A DNA stretch of 64,000 nucleotides from JALYXV01 sp963791545 (GCA_963791545.1 CAWBSR010000004.1:43106-107105); one strand, 5' to 3'. Numbered from the stretch's first letter, positions 35,088 through 44,377 are shown. Notes: generated by a model not told the origin, from the sequence alone. A program made the numbers and translations.

Positions 35088-38000
35088 TTGGACTCTCTGA
35101 TCAAATCGAGCATCAAGCACCGATGGGTGCTGGTTGTAGCCGCCCTGTTGGTGTTCCTGGGCGGCTTCACCCAGCTGCGGCACGCCCGGGTCGATGCCCT
35201 TCCCGAGTTCAACGCCCCGAGGGTCGAGGTGCAAACCGAGGCGCTCGGGCTATCCGCCCAGGAGGTCGAGCAGCTTCTCACGGTCCCCCTGGAGCGCAAC
35301 CACCTCAACGGAATCCCGTTCCTGAAGTCGATCAAGTCACGGTCGGTGCCCGGGCTGTCCTCGATTGAAATGATCTTCGAGCCGGGCACCGACCTCTTCA
35401 CGGCCCGGCAGCTGGTGCAGGAGCACCTCAGCACGACCAACGAGCTGCCCAATGTCTCCAAGCCACCGCAGATGCTCCAGTCCGTCTCCTCGGCCGGCCG
35501 GGTGATGATCATCGGGATCTCGACGGACAAACTCACTCCCATCGAGCTGTCGGTGCTCACCGAGTTCACCATCCGGCCGCGGCTGCTCGGCGTCCCCGGC
35601 GTGGCCGGCGTTTCCGTTTTCGGTGCTCGCGACCTCCAGCTGCAGATCCAGCTCGACCCGGCCCGGTTGCTCTCCCAGGGCGTTTCGGTGGATCAGGTCA
35701 TCACGACGGCCGGGAACGCATTGTTCGTCTCGCCGCTCACGTTCCTGGAGGCTTCTACCCCGGGCAGCGGCGGCTTCTTCGATTCGCCGACCCAGCGCCT
35801 GGGCGTCCAGCACATCCTCCCGATCAGGACGCCGGCAGATCTTGCCCAGGTGGCCATCGCCGACGCCAAGACGCCGCTGCGGCTAGGTGATGTTGCCACC
35901 GTGGTCGAAGACCATCAGCCCCTCATCGGAGATGGGTCCTTGGCGAGCGGGAAGGCACTGCTGTTGGTCGTCGAGAAGCTGCCCGGGGCCAATACCGGGG
36001 AGGTCACCCACCGGTTGGACGCCGCCTTGGGCCAGTTGAAGCCCAGCCTCAAAGGCATCCAGGTCGACGGGTCCCTGTACCGGCCCCAGACGTTCATAGA
36101 ACAGGCGATCGGCAACCTTCGAGGTGCCGCCACCGCCGGCGCCATCCTGGGACTGCTCCTCCTCGCCCTGCTCGTGTTGTCGTGGCGGGCGGCCGTGGTG
36201 GCCGCAGTCACCATCCCGCTGTCGGTGGTAGCTGCCGCCACCGTGTTGGCCCTGCGGGGCGCAACCTTCGACTCGGTCGTGGTCGCGGGGCTTATGGCGG
36301 CCATGGCGCTGGTGGTATTCGACGTCGTCGTCACCACCACAGCCATGCACCGGCGGGGCTCGCCACGCGGCAGCGATCCGCCCTCGTTTGCCGCCGTCGT
36401 CGGCCAGGTGGGACGACCGCTCGCCAGCGCGACCGTCATCGTCGGCATCGGGCTGACCCCGTTTTTGCTCCTGAACGGCGTGTCGGTACAACCGTTCGTG
36501 ACGCCAGCGGTGATGTCCTTTGGCCTCGCCGTCCTGGCCTCGCTCGTCGTGGCCCTCACCATCGCCCCCGCCGTCGGCGCCGTGGTATTCCGGCCCGCCA
36601 AACTCGTAGCCGGACCACGCCAGGGCGCGCAAGGCCAGGCCCGCGAACCCCACCCCGGCCAACCCCAGCCCGGCCCACTTCGGACCGCCCGGCGGGGGGC
36701 CGCCCAGGGCCGGCTCACCCGTCGCCGGCCACCACTGCTGGCCGCGGGCGGTGTCTACCGCTCCTTCCTGGCCAGGGGGCTGAGGCGACCGCTGTGGGCC
36801 GCGGCGGTACCGGCGCTGCTCCTGGCCTCGCTGGGTACCGCCTCGATCACCCAGCTGCGGGCGTCTCTCGTGCCGTCGTTCCAGGAGACCGACCTGCTGG
36901 TCCACTGGGACGGCCCGCCCGGTACCTCTCTCGCCGAAATGGGCCGGGTCATCGACCGGGCCGCCGTGGAGGTGCGCCACCTTGCCGGTATCCGGGCCGT
37001 CGGTACCCACACCGGCCGGGCCATCACCGGCGACCAGGTGGTGGGAGCCAGCTCCGGGGAGATGTGGATCAGCGTGAAACCCTCGGTGGACCACGAGGCC
37101 ACCGTCGACCGGGTCAAGGAGGTCGTCAACGGCTACCCGGGCTTCCGCACCGCCGTTTCGACCTTCTTCAATGATCGGATCCGTGAGCTCGAAGGTCAGA
37201 GCGGAGCCGACCTCGTCGTGCGCGTCGAGGGCGTCGACTTCGACGTCATGAACGCCAAGGGCGCCGAGATCGTGCGCCTCCTGGCGGGCGTGAAGGGCGT
37301 CACCAACACCCACCTCGAGGCCCAGCCACAACAACCCACGATCCAGGTGACCGTCGATCTGGCCGCGGCCGAGAAGGCGGGCATCAAACCCGGAGAGATC
37401 CGGCGGGGGGCCACAACCCTGGTGTCCGGTCTCACCGTGGGGAGCCTCTACCAGGACCAAAAGGTCTTCCAGGTCGTCGTGGTGGGATCGCCCGCCCTAC
37501 GTCACGATCTCACCACCATCTCCGACATCAGTATCGACACGCCCGGCGGCGGGCAGGTCCGGCTGGGCGACGTGGCCAAGATCACGGTCGGCTCGAGCGT
37601 CAGTGTCATCAAGCACAACGACGTGGCCCGGAGCCTCGACGTCGCCGCCAACGTCAAGGGCCGCAGCCTCGCCTCGGCGGTGCGGGAGATCAACGCCAGG
37701 TTGAGGGGCGTCAGCTTTCCGGCCGAGTATGACGCCCGGGTGCTCGCCGACCACAGCGAACGTACGGCAGCGCACCGGCGCCTCCTGCTGGCCGGGATGC
37801 TCGCCCTCGTCATCATCTTCCTCGTCTTCCAGGCCACGTTTTCCAGCTGGCGTCTGGCGGCGCTGGCCGTCCTGGCACTCCCGCTGGCGGTCGCCGGCGG
37901 CGCCGTATCCAGCTGGGGAGACGGCCCCACCTTCCAGCTGGGATCGCTCCTCGGTGTCCTCGCGGTGGGCGGGCTGGCAGTCCGCAGCATCACCGTCCTC

Positions 38001-38342
38001 CTGGCCGGGTTCCGGCAGTTGGAACGCGACGAGCCCCGCTTGAGCCGCCTCGCGGTGGCCCAGCAAGCCTCGGTGGAGGCGGGGCTGCCAAGCATCCTGG
38101 CGGCCCTCGTGATCGGGGCCGCCTTCCTGCCCTTCATCGCCATCGGGAGCCTTCCCGGTACCGAGATCATCCGGCCCCTGGCCGTGACCCTGATCGGCGG
38201 CGCGCTGACCACGACTCTCGTGACGCTCGTCGTCCTTCCCGCCGGCTACCTCGTGGGCCGCAGCCGGCGCCCGATGCCCGCCGGCGCCGCCCCGTTCGAA
38301 TCCGCCGCCGGGGCCCACCGTGAGGACGACCTCCATGCCTAG
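35088..38342 (+). CDS. RND-superfamily efflux permease, CusA-like, divergent TM4
   Basis: Start chosen at TTG 35088 (MDSLIKSSIKHRW) because GGAGGG sits 5-10 bp upstream; TTG 35031 is also in frame. ~1084 residues with the RND plan: TM1, periplasmic-type loop 1, TM2-6, TM7, loop 2, TM8-12. Loop features such as VDALPEFNAPRVEVQTEALGL and LEGQSGADLVVRVEG mark the heavy-metal-efflux (CusA) branch. In TM4 the usual VDDAIVDIEN is VFDVVVTTTA, so one proton-relay Asp is Phe. An Arg/Pro/Gly-rich insertion lies near residues 510-560. First gene of a three-gene set with an adaptor-like lipoprotein and a second RND. Confidence 0.87.
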   Translation: MDSLIKSSIKHRWVLVVAALLVFLGGFTQLRHARVDALPEFNAPRVEVQTEALGLSAQEVEQLLTVPLERNHLNGIPFLKSIKSRSVPGLSSIEMIFEPGTDLFTARQLVQEHLSTTNELPNVSKPPQMLQSVSSAGRVMIIGISTDKLTPIELSVLTEFTIRPRLLGVPGVAGVSVFGARDLQLQIQLDPARLLSQGVSVDQVITTAGNALFVSPLTFLEASTPGSGGFFDSPTQRLGVQHILPIRTPADLAQVAIADAKTPLRLGDVATVVEDHQPLIGDGSLASGKALLLVVEKLPGANTGEVTHRLDAALGQLKPSLKGIQVDGSLYRPQTFIEQAIGNLRGAATAGAILGLLLLALLVLSWRAAVVAAVTIPLSVVAAATVLALRGATFDSVVVAGLMAAMALVVFDVVVTTTAMHRRGSPRGSDPPSFAAVVGQVGRPLASATVIVGIGLTPFLLLNGVSVQPFVTPAVMSFGLAVLASLVVALTIAPAVGAVVFRPAKLVAGPRQGAQGQAREPHPGQPQPGPLRTARRGAAQGRLTRRRPPLLAAGGVYRSFLARGLRRPLWAAAVPALLLASLGTASITQLRASLVPSFQETDLLVHWDGPPGTSLAEMGRVIDRAAVEVRHLAGIRAVGTHTGRAITGDQVVGASSGEMWISVKPSVDHEATVDRVKEVVNGYPGFRTAVSTFFNDRIRELEGQSGADLVVRVEGVDFDVMNAKGAEIVRLLAGVKGVTNTHLEAQPQQPTIQVTVDLAAAEKAGIKPGEIRRGATTLVSGLTVGSLYQDQKVFQVVVVGSPALRHDLTTISDISIDTPGGGQVRLGDVAKITVGSSVSVIKHNDVARSLDVAANVKGRSLASAVREINARLRGVSFPAEYDARVLADHSERTAAHRRLLLAGMLALVIIFLVFQATFSSWRLAALAVLALPLAVAGGAVSSWGDGPTFQLGSLLGVLAVGGLAVRSITVLLAGFRQLERDEPRLSRLAVAQQASVEAGLPSILAALVIGAAFLPFIAIGSLPGTEIIRPLAVTLIGGALTTTLVTLVVLPAGYLVGRSRRPMPAGAAPFESAAGAHREDDLHA

Positions 38343-38823
38343 CCCCCGGCAGCTGGCGGCGATGTCCGCCTGTGTACTGGTCATCGCCGGCTGCGCCAGA
38401 GCCAAGGCCAGCCACGGAGGCGCGGTCTCGAGGGCCGCCAGCGTGAGCGCGGTCGCCGGGACCAACCGGGTGCAGGTCCACGTCACGTCCGAGGCCGTGA
38501 AACGCCTGGACATCCAAGTCGGCACCGTGCGCGATGCCGCAGTGGCGCCCCGGCGGGCTGCCGCCGGCGATGGCGGGGCGGCCCCGGTGGCCAGCCCGGT
38601 CCCGCGCCGGGTCATCCCCTTCGCCGCCGTCATGTACGCGCCCGCCGGCGATGCCTTCACCTATGTCGTGGCCGGGCCGGGTCTCTATGAGAGAGCGCCC
38701 CTCGCCGTCGAGTACGTGGCCGGTGACCTCGCGGTGCTGATCTCGGGGCCAACGGCGGGTACGCCCGTCGTCACTGTCGGCGGCCCCGAGCTTCTCGGCA
38801 TCGAGTTCGGCACCGGCGAGTAG
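38335..38823 (+). CDS. Short lipoprotein resembling the C-terminal part of a membrane-fusion (adaptor) protein
   Basis: Start ATG 38335 overlaps the RND stop by 8 bp; GTG 38320 is an alternative. 162 residues with lipobox VIAGC. The segment VIPFAAVMYAPAGDAFTYVV...GDLAVLISGPTAGTPVVTVGGPELLGIEFG matches the distal end of CusB/HlyD-type adaptors. The hairpin and lipoyl-like parts are absent: normal adaptors exceed 350 residues. In an actinobacterium without a Gram-negative outer membrane, a truncated adaptor could act as a simple accessory to the RND pumps. Confidence 0.72.
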   Translation: MPSPRQLAAMSACVLVIAGCARAKASHGGAVSRAASVSAVAGTNRVQVHVTSEAVKRLDIQVGTVRDAAVAPRRAAAGDGGAAPVASPVPRRVIPFAAVMYAPAGDAFTYVVAGPGLYERAPLAVEYVAGDLAVLISGPTAGTPVVTVGGPELLGIEFGTGE

Positions 38824-38840
38824 CGGCGGCCGGTCCCGCC

Positions 38841-40085
38841 ATGATGCGCCGGATCGTCGGCATGAGCCTCAGGCTTCGGTTCCTGATGGTGGCCATCGCG
38901 GCCGTCCTGGTCCTGATCGGGGTCGGACAGATCCGAAAGGCGCCGGTCGACGTCTTCCCGGAGTTCGCACCCCCGACGGTCGAGGTTCAGACCGAATGCG
39001 TCGGTCTGTCGCCGGCCGAGGTCGAGCAGGTGGTGACCACCCCCCTCGAGCAGGCGCTGAGCGGGATCCCGGGCATCAAGGTCATGCGGTCGCAGTCGAT
39101 CGGCCAGTTGTCCGACATCACGATGCAGTTCCAGCCCGGCACCGATCCTCTCCGGGCGCGGGAACAAGTACAGGAGAAGCTGTCCATCGTCCGGCCCACG
39201 CTGCCGAACTGGGCGGCGCCGCCTGCCATCATCCAGCCGAAATCGGCGACCAGCCGGATCATGGAGATCGGCGTCTCGTCCACGTCCCTCAGCCCGATCG
39301 AAGCCTCCATCCTGGCCGACGTCAAGCTCCGGCCCCGGCTCCTGCGGGTGCCCGGGGTGGCCAACGTCCCCATCTGGGGTGAGAAGCAACAGATCCTCCA
39401 AGTGGAGGCGGACCCCGTCCGGCTCCGCGCCAGCGGCATCTCCCTGGCCCGGCTGATGGAGGTCACGTCGAACGCACTGGACAACGGCGTGCTGCGCTTC
39501 GAACGATCCGGGGTCGGCGCCAGCGGCGGCTTTGTCGACACCGCGACCCAGCGCCTCCAGGTCGAGCACAAGGTTCCGATTGTGACCGCTGAGGAGCTGG
39601 CGGCGACGGTTGTCGACGTCAAACCCGATGGCACACCCCTTCGGATCGGGGACGTGGCCACCGTGGTGTCCGACCATCCACCCCTCATTGGCGATGCGGT
39701 CATAAATGGCCGGGTCGGGATGATGCTCATCGTCGAAAAGTTCCCGTGGGGCAACACGCGGGCGGTCACCAAGGGGGTCGAGGCCGCCCTGGCCGAGATG
39801 AAGCCCGGTCTGCCGGACCTCCAGATCGACGCCACCATCTTCCGGCCCGCCACCTTCATCGACGACGCCATTCACAACCTCACCAATTCTCATCGTCCTC
39901 GGCTCCCTGCTCGTCCTCCTGGTGCTGGCCCTGTTCCTGTTCGAGTGGCGCAGTGCCGTCATCAGCATCGTGACCATCCCGGTCTCGCTGACGGCCGCCC
40001 TGCTCGTCCTGCGGGCCCGCCACGTGACGATCAATACCTTGATCCTGGCCGGGCTGGTCATCGCCCTGGGGGCCATCGTCGATGA
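38841..40085 (+). CDS. Second RND permease, N-terminal part (frame breaks near 39885)
   Basis: Starts ATG 38841 (MMRRIVGMSLRLRFLMVAIA). Residues 1 to ~350 are a normal CusA-type RND: TM1, then APVDVFPEFAPPTVEVQTECVGLS..., PDLQIDATIFRPATFIDDAIHNL at the entry to TM2. Directly after IHNLT the reading moves to the +1 frame, where ILIVLGSLLVLLVLALFLFEW gives TM2. The tail of this frame after ~39890 is not real protein. One extra A or two missing bases at ACCAATTCT would explain the break. Confidence 0.7.
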   Translation: MMRRIVGMSLRLRFLMVAIAAVLVLIGVGQIRKAPVDVFPEFAPPTVEVQTECVGLSPAEVEQVVTTPLEQALSGIPGIKVMRSQSIGQLSDITMQFQPGTDPLRAREQVQEKLSIVRPTLPNWAAPPAIIQPKSATSRIMEIGVSSTSLSPIEASILADVKLRPRLLRVPGVANVPIWGEKQQILQVEADPVRLRASGISLARLMEVTSNALDNGVLRFERSGVGASGGFVDTATQRLQVEHKVPIVTAEELAATVVDVKPDGTPLRIGDVATVVSDHPPLIGDAVINGRVGMMLIVEKFPWGNTRAVTKGVEAALAEMKPGLPDLQIDATIFRPATFIDDAIHNLTNSHRPRLPARPPGAGPVPVRVAQCRHQHRDHPGLADGRPARPAGPPRDDQYLDPGRAGHRPGGHRR

Positions 40086-42069
40086 CGCCATCGTCGACAT
40101 CGAGAACATCGTCAGGCGGCTCCGGCTGGCGCGCGCCAGCGGCACGCCTCTGTCAACCGCCCAAGTGATTATCGAGGCTTCGGTCGAGGTGCGCAGTGCC
40201 GTCGTTTACGCCTCGTTTATCGAAATCGTGGCGCTCATCCCTATCTTTTTCCTGAGGAGCCTCACGGGATCGTTCTTCCGCCCGCTGGCCACCGCCTACG
40301 CCCTATCGGTGCTGGTTTCGCTCCTCGTCGCCCTCCTGCTCACGCCGGCGCTGGCCATGTTGCTCCTGCACGGCGCCAAGCTGGAGCGCCACCAGTCGCC
40401 CCTCGCGCCCATCCTGCAGCGGGGCTACGGCCGGATGCTGGGCGCCATCCTCCGCCGGCCCGCACCGGCGGTGGTCCTCACCCTCGCCATCATCGCCTCG
40501 GGCGCCGTCGTGTTGCCCAGGATGGGCCAGGAATTGTTTCCCACGTTCAAAGAGCGCGACTTCCTTATCCATTTCGTCACCAAGCCGGGCACATCGCATC
40601 CCGAGGAGGTCCGGATCGTCCGCCAGGTCAGCAACGAGCTGACGGCCATCCCCGGTGTGCGCAATTTCGGTTCGCATATCGGGCGAGCGCTGCAGGGCGA
40701 GGAGATCTCCGGCGTCAACTTCGGCGAGAACTGGATCAGCATCGACAAGAACGCCGACTATGACCGAACCTTGGCCCGCATCCAAGCGGTCGTCGACGGG
40801 TATCCGGGCCTGTTCCGGGATGTGCAGACCTATTTGCGGGAGCGCACCAAGGAGGTGCTGACGGGCTCCAGTGATGCCATCGTGGTGCGAATATTCGGCG
40901 ACAATCTCCAGGTCCTGCAGGACAAGGGCAAGGAGATCGAGGCCGCGGTGGCGGGCATCGCCGGGACCAAGGACGTCCACCTGGAGTTCGAGGAGAACGT
41001 GCCCCAGATCGAGGTCCAGGTCGATCTGGAAAAACTCCAGGCCAGCGGCCTGAAGCCGGGCGACGTCCGCCGGGACGCCTCCACCCTCATAGGCGGTGAG
41101 GAGGTCGGTACCGTCTTCAAGAACGGGAGAAAGGTCGACGTGTGGGTGTGGAGCACCCCGAGCAACCGCTCCAGCGTCAGCGACGTCCAGGACCTTCTCA
41201 TCGACACACCGGCCGGCACCCAGATCCGCCTCGGTGACGTGGCCCGGGTCGAGGTTCGGCCGGCACCGAACGTGGTCCGCCACGAGGGCGGGTTCCGCCG
41301 CCTCGACGTGGGCACCAATGTGGGCGGCCGCGACCTGGGTTCGGTGGCGCGAGACGTCCAGCTGGCGGTCGGCAAGGTGCCCCTTCCGCTCGGGTACCAC
41401 GTCGAGGTGCTGGGGGAGTATGCCGAGCGCCGCCAAGCCCAGCGGAGCATCGTCCTCTACGGGCTGGTGGCGGCGCTGGCCATTCTGCTCCTGCTGCGAA
41501 TTTCATTCCACCGCTGGCGGCTCGCGCTTCTCGCCTTCTTCACCCTTCCGGTCGCATTGGTGGGTGGCCTTCTAACCGCGTTCCTGTTCTCCTCCGCCCG
41601 CATTTCCCTCGGCTCCCTGGTGGGGTTCTTCACGGTGCTCGGGATCGTGGCCCGCAACGGCATCATGATGATCAGCCATTACCATCATCTCGAGAGCCAG
41701 GAGGGCATGGAGTTCGGGCCCGCCCTCGTAATCCGGGGCGCCCAGGAGCGACTGGCGCCTATTTTGATGACCGGTCTCGCGACCGGACTCGCCCTCATTC
41801 CACTGGCGCTGAGGGGCAACATCCCGGGCCAGGAGATCGAGTTCCCCCTAGCCATCGTGATCTTGGGCGGCCTCCTGAGCTCCGCCCTGCTCAACCTCTT
41901 TATCCTGCCCGTGCTGTACCTCCGCTTCGGGAAGGCGAGGGCTGAACGGGCTGTGATCCTCGAACCAGGAACCCTTACGCTACAAGGGTTTTCACCACTC
42001 GGTGGAGACGATGGTGGAGACGATGGGACTCGAACCCACGACCCCCTGCGTGCAAAGCAGGTGCTCTAG
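39922..42069 (+). CDS. Second RND permease, C-terminal part (continues from 38841 after a frameshift)
   Basis: The coding sense begins at ~39888, before the first ATG of this frame. TM4 has the canonical VDDAIVDIENIVRRL, unlike the first RND. The second half (RMGQELFPTFKERDFLIHF, EVLTGSSDAIVVRIFG, GFFTVLGIVARNGIMMISHYH) is intact, so the pump would be complete at ~1075 residues if the frame were restored. The expected end is near YLRFGKA; instead the frame runs on and stops inside the antisense of tRNA-Ala at 42069, ending GTRTHDPLRAKQVL, a typical tRNA read-through. Confidence 0.72.
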   Translation: MLALFLFEWRSAVISIVTIPVSLTAALLVLRARHVTINTLILAGLVIALGAIVDDAIVDIENIVRRLRLARASGTPLSTAQVIIEASVEVRSAVVYASFIEIVALIPIFFLRSLTGSFFRPLATAYALSVLVSLLVALLLTPALAMLLLHGAKLERHQSPLAPILQRGYGRMLGAILRRPAPAVVLTLAIIASGAVVLPRMGQELFPTFKERDFLIHFVTKPGTSHPEEVRIVRQVSNELTAIPGVRNFGSHIGRALQGEEISGVNFGENWISIDKNADYDRTLARIQAVVDGYPGLFRDVQTYLRERTKEVLTGSSDAIVVRIFGDNLQVLQDKGKEIEAAVAGIAGTKDVHLEFEENVPQIEVQVDLEKLQASGLKPGDVRRDASTLIGGEEVGTVFKNGRKVDVWVWSTPSNRSSVSDVQDLLIDTPAGTQIRLGDVARVEVRPAPNVVRHEGGFRRLDVGTNVGGRDLGSVARDVQLAVGKVPLPLGYHVEVLGEYAERRQAQRSIVLYGLVAALAILLLLRISFHRWRLALLAFFTLPVALVGGLLTAFLFSSARISLGSLVGFFTVLGIVARNGIMMISHYHHLESQEGMEFGPALVIRGAQERLAPILMTGLATGLALIPLALRGNIPGQEIEFPLAIVILGGLLSSALLNLFILPVLYLRFGKARAERAVILEPGTLTLQGFSPLGGDDGGDDGTRTHDPLRAKQVL
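42001..42024. repeat. 12-bp tandem duplication at the 3' end of tRNA-Ala
   Basis: GGTGGAGACGAT occurs twice in direct tandem (42001-42012 and 42013-42024). The inner copy contains the tRNA's acceptor 3' strand and discriminator base. It may be a slippage duplication or the trace of an integration event at the tRNA 3' end. Confidence 0.9.
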
Positions 42070-42087
42070 CCACTGAGCTACGTCCCC
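42015..42087 (-). tRNA. tRNA-Ala(TGC)
   Basis: 73-nt cloverleaf: acceptor GGGGACG with CGTCTCC, D-arm with AGCTCAGTGGCTAGAGC, anticodon arm CCTGC-TTTGCAC-GCAGG giving TGC, and T-arm with TTCGAGT. Discriminator A; CCA not encoded. It overlaps antisense the last codons of the second RND frame. Confidence 0.95.
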
Positions 42088-42198
42088 GCAACGGCCAGGT
42101 GGCCCCGAATCTACTCGTCCGAGGTTGGATGTCGTCCTGGCGGGTGGCAAACTTTCCCGGGCGACGGGACGGCCCGGGGCGGAAGTAGAGTCATCGCG

Positions 42199-42609
42199 GT
42201 GCCCGGCTCGTTCCGCCTGCTTCTGGCGACGGGCTTGGCCGTGTCCGCAGGGCTGGTGATCGTGGCCGGCGCCGGTAGCGGCGGCGGGGGCTGGGCGATC
42301 GGGATCGGCGGCGGGCAGGCCGCCCTGGCCGGGGCGCTTCTGCTGCGCCCTCGATCCACGGGCCCGCTGGCGGGGGCGGTCTTGTTCCTCATCCCGGCGC
42401 CACTGGCGGCGGTTCGACATTGGAGCGCCCGGCTGCCCGGGGCGTGCCAGTGCGCCCGCCTGCCCCAGCCGGCGCCGGGGCTGGTGAGCCTGACGGGTCT
42501 GGTGGTGGTCATCGACCTGGCCCTGCTCGGCTTGACGCTGCGGTTGGCCGCCACCCGGCGGCGACTGGCGGCCATTCCCCCGGCCGAGGTGGAAAAATCC
42601 CCGGCGTGA
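42199..42609 (+). CDS. Small multi-helix membrane protein upstream of a two-component system
   Basis: 136 residues, GTG start. Hydrophobic segments at ~6-24 (LLLATGLAVSAGLVIVAGAG), ~33-48, ~56-70 (LAGAVLFLIPAPLAAV) and ~95-115 (VSLTGLVVVIDLALLGLTLRL) suggest four transmembrane helices. It has a CQC pair in the third loop. No family recognised. The stop overlaps the response-regulator start (TGATG), so it belongs to that operon and may be a membrane sensor accessory. Confidence 0.6.
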   Translation: MPGSFRLLLATGLAVSAGLVIVAGAGSGGGGWAIGIGGGQAALAGALLLRPRSTGPLAGAVLFLIPAPLAAVRHWSARLPGACQCARLPQPAPGLVSLTGLVVVIDLALLGLTLRLAATRRRLAAIPPAEVEKSPA

Positions 42610-43331
42610 TGCGATCACAGGGGCACAGGGAGGGGATCGATCTGGCGACGGTGACCACGACGACAGCGTCCCGAGCGCTACTCATCGAAGACGACCTTTC
42701 GGTGCGGGAGGCGGTGGCCATCGCTTTCGAGGGCCTGGGCTTTTTGGTACGGGCGTCGGCGACAGGCGAGGCGTTGGCGGACAGCATTCAGGAGTTCCGT
42801 CCCGATGTGGCCATCATCGATCTCCAGTTGCCGTCCGGGCCCGACGGCTTCGAGCTGGCCCGCCAGGTGATCTCGATGGCTGGGATACCAGTGGTCTTCC
42901 TCACCGCCTCCGACGGGCTCGACGACCGGCTGGCCGGCTTCGAGGCGGGCGGCGACGACTACATCGTCAAGCCCTTTGCCATGGCGGAGCTGCTGGCCCG
43001 GGTGCGGGCGGTGCTGCGCCGCAGCGGTCGCCTGCAGTCGCCGGTCATCGAGGTCCGCGACCTGCTCATCGACGACAACGCCAAGCTGGCCATGCGCGAC
43101 GGGGTCCTCCTCGACCTGACCCCGACCGAGTTCGAGTTGCTTTCGGTGCTGGTCCGGACACCCAACCACGTCTTTTCCAAGGGCCAGCTGCTGTCGCAGA
43201 TCTGGGGGTTTGACTCCTACGACCCCAACTTGGTGGAGGTCCATGTCAGTGCCCTGCGTCGCAAGTTGGACGCCCTCGGCCCGAGGTTGGTGCACACGGT
43301 GCGCAGCCGCGGGTACGTCTTTCGTGTTTGA
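42609..43331 (+). CDS. OmpR/PhoB-family response regulator
   Basis: ~240 residues. Receiver domain ~20-135: acidic pair in LLIEDD, phospho-acceptor Asp71 in DVAIIDLQLPSG, Thr in VVFLTASDG and Lys in DDYIVKPFAMAELLARVRAVLRR. Winged-helix DNA-binding domain ~145-240: LTPTEFELLSVLVRTPNHVFSKGQLL, VEVHVSALRRKLD and VRSRGYVFRV. Start ATG 42609 overlaps the previous stop; GTG 42651 would remove an N-terminal tail. Its stop overlaps the kinase start (TGATG). Confidence 0.92.
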   Translation: MRSQGHREGIDLATVTTTTASRALLIEDDLSVREAVAIAFEGLGFLVRASATGEALADSIQEFRPDVAIIDLQLPSGPDGFELARQVISMAGIPVVFLTASDGLDDRLAGFEAGGDDYIVKPFAMAELLARVRAVLRRSGRLQSPVIEVRDLLIDDNAKLAMRDGVLLDLTPTEFELLSVLVRTPNHVFSKGQLLSQIWGFDSYDPNLVEVHVSALRRKLDALGPRLVHTVRSRGYVFRV

Positions 43332-44377
43332 TGGCCAGGGGCTGGGGCGGGGCTAGACGCCTGCTGGCCGGGGACCTGGGGACCGGCGAGGTTGTCTGGG
43401 GCTGGAACAATTCCCGCCTGGCGCTCATCGCCCTTGCTCTCGTGGTACTGGGGCTGGGGGTGGCGGACTACATCACCGGGCCGGTGCTGTCGCTGGCGCT
43501 GTTCTACCTGGTGCCGACCGCCATCGGGACGGTGCTGGCGGGGCGCCGGATCGGTTTCGCCTTGGCGCTCGGCAGCGCGGTGGCGTCGACGGTGGCCGCG
43601 TTCTTCAGCCAGAGCCATGAAGAGGTGATCTTCGTGCTCAATGGGGTCCTCCTGCTGCTCATCCTGTCGGTGATCGTGGTGCTGATCGGTGCCGCCCGCC
43701 AGACCGCCTTGGCGGCCGGCGTGGCCGCCCGGCAGCGCAAGGAGTTCCTGGCTTACGCCGCCCACCAGTTGCGGACCCCGCTGGCGGGCATCCGTGCGTC
43801 GACCGACGCCCTGCTGGTGGGCGGTGCCACCAGCCAGCAGGAACGTTTGCTGGTCAACCTGTCGCGCGAGGCGGATCGGGCGGGGCGGCTGTTGTCATCC
43901 CTGCTGCAGATGGCGCGTGTGGATCAGGGAGAGGTGGGGGTCCCCCAGGCGATTGACGTGGTCGAGATCTGTCAAGCCGAGCTCGACCGGAACCGGTCGG
44001 TGGCGGCCAAGTTGGTCATCCGGGGCCATCGCCCCCCGCCCGTACTGGCCTCGGGTGACGCGGTGAAGAACGCTTTGGCGAACCTGCTCGACAATGCCCG
44101 CCGCCACGCCCGGCAACACGTCACCGTCGAGGTGGCAACGACGCCGGCGTCGGTGGAGATCGCGGTTATCGACGACGGCCCCGGGCTGCCGGACGGGATG
44201 AGCGAGCGGGTCTTCGAGCGGTTCGTCTCCCTGGACGGCGAGGGCGGCAGCGGGCTCGGCCTCCCTATCGCCCGGGGCCTCATCGAAGCTCAAGGGGGCC
44301 GTCTGGTGTACGAGGACCATCACTTCGTGATCCGGCTCCCCAACCGCCGCTCGGCTTCCGAACACCGGTCCGGCTGA
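43331..44377 (+). CDS. Membrane sensor histidine kinase
   Basis: 348 residues. Four to five closely spaced N-terminal helices (~30-130), with almost no extracytoplasmic domain, suggest sensing within the membrane. H box AYAAHQLRTPLAGI (His ~146), N box NALANLLDNARRHA, G1 VIDDGPGLP, F box ERVFERFV and G2 GSGLGLPIARG are complete. It should phosphorylate the response regulator encoded just upstream. The stimulus is unknown; a cell-wall cue is possible given the convergent PBP gene at 44427. Confidence 0.92.
   Translation: MARGWGGARRLLAGDLGTGEVVWGWNNSRLALIALALVVLGLGVADYITGPVLSLALFYLVPTAIGTVLAGRRIGFALALGSAVASTVAAFFSQSHEEVIFVLNGVLLLLILSVIVVLIGAARQTALAAGVAARQRKEFLAYAAHQLRTPLAGIRASTDALLVGGATSQQERLLVNLSREADRAGRLLSSLLQMARVDQGEVGVPQAIDVVEICQAELDRNRSVAAKLVIRGHRPPPVLASGDAVKNALANLLDNARRHARQHVTVEVATTPASVEIAVIDDGPGLPDGMSERVFERFVSLDGEGGSGLGLPIARGLIEAQGGRLVYEDHHFVIRLPNRRSASEHRSG

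Noticed and set aside
35883..37460. Minus-strand open frame of 525 codons inside the first RND
   Set aside because: Shadow frame; the plus-strand RND domain order is continuous across it.
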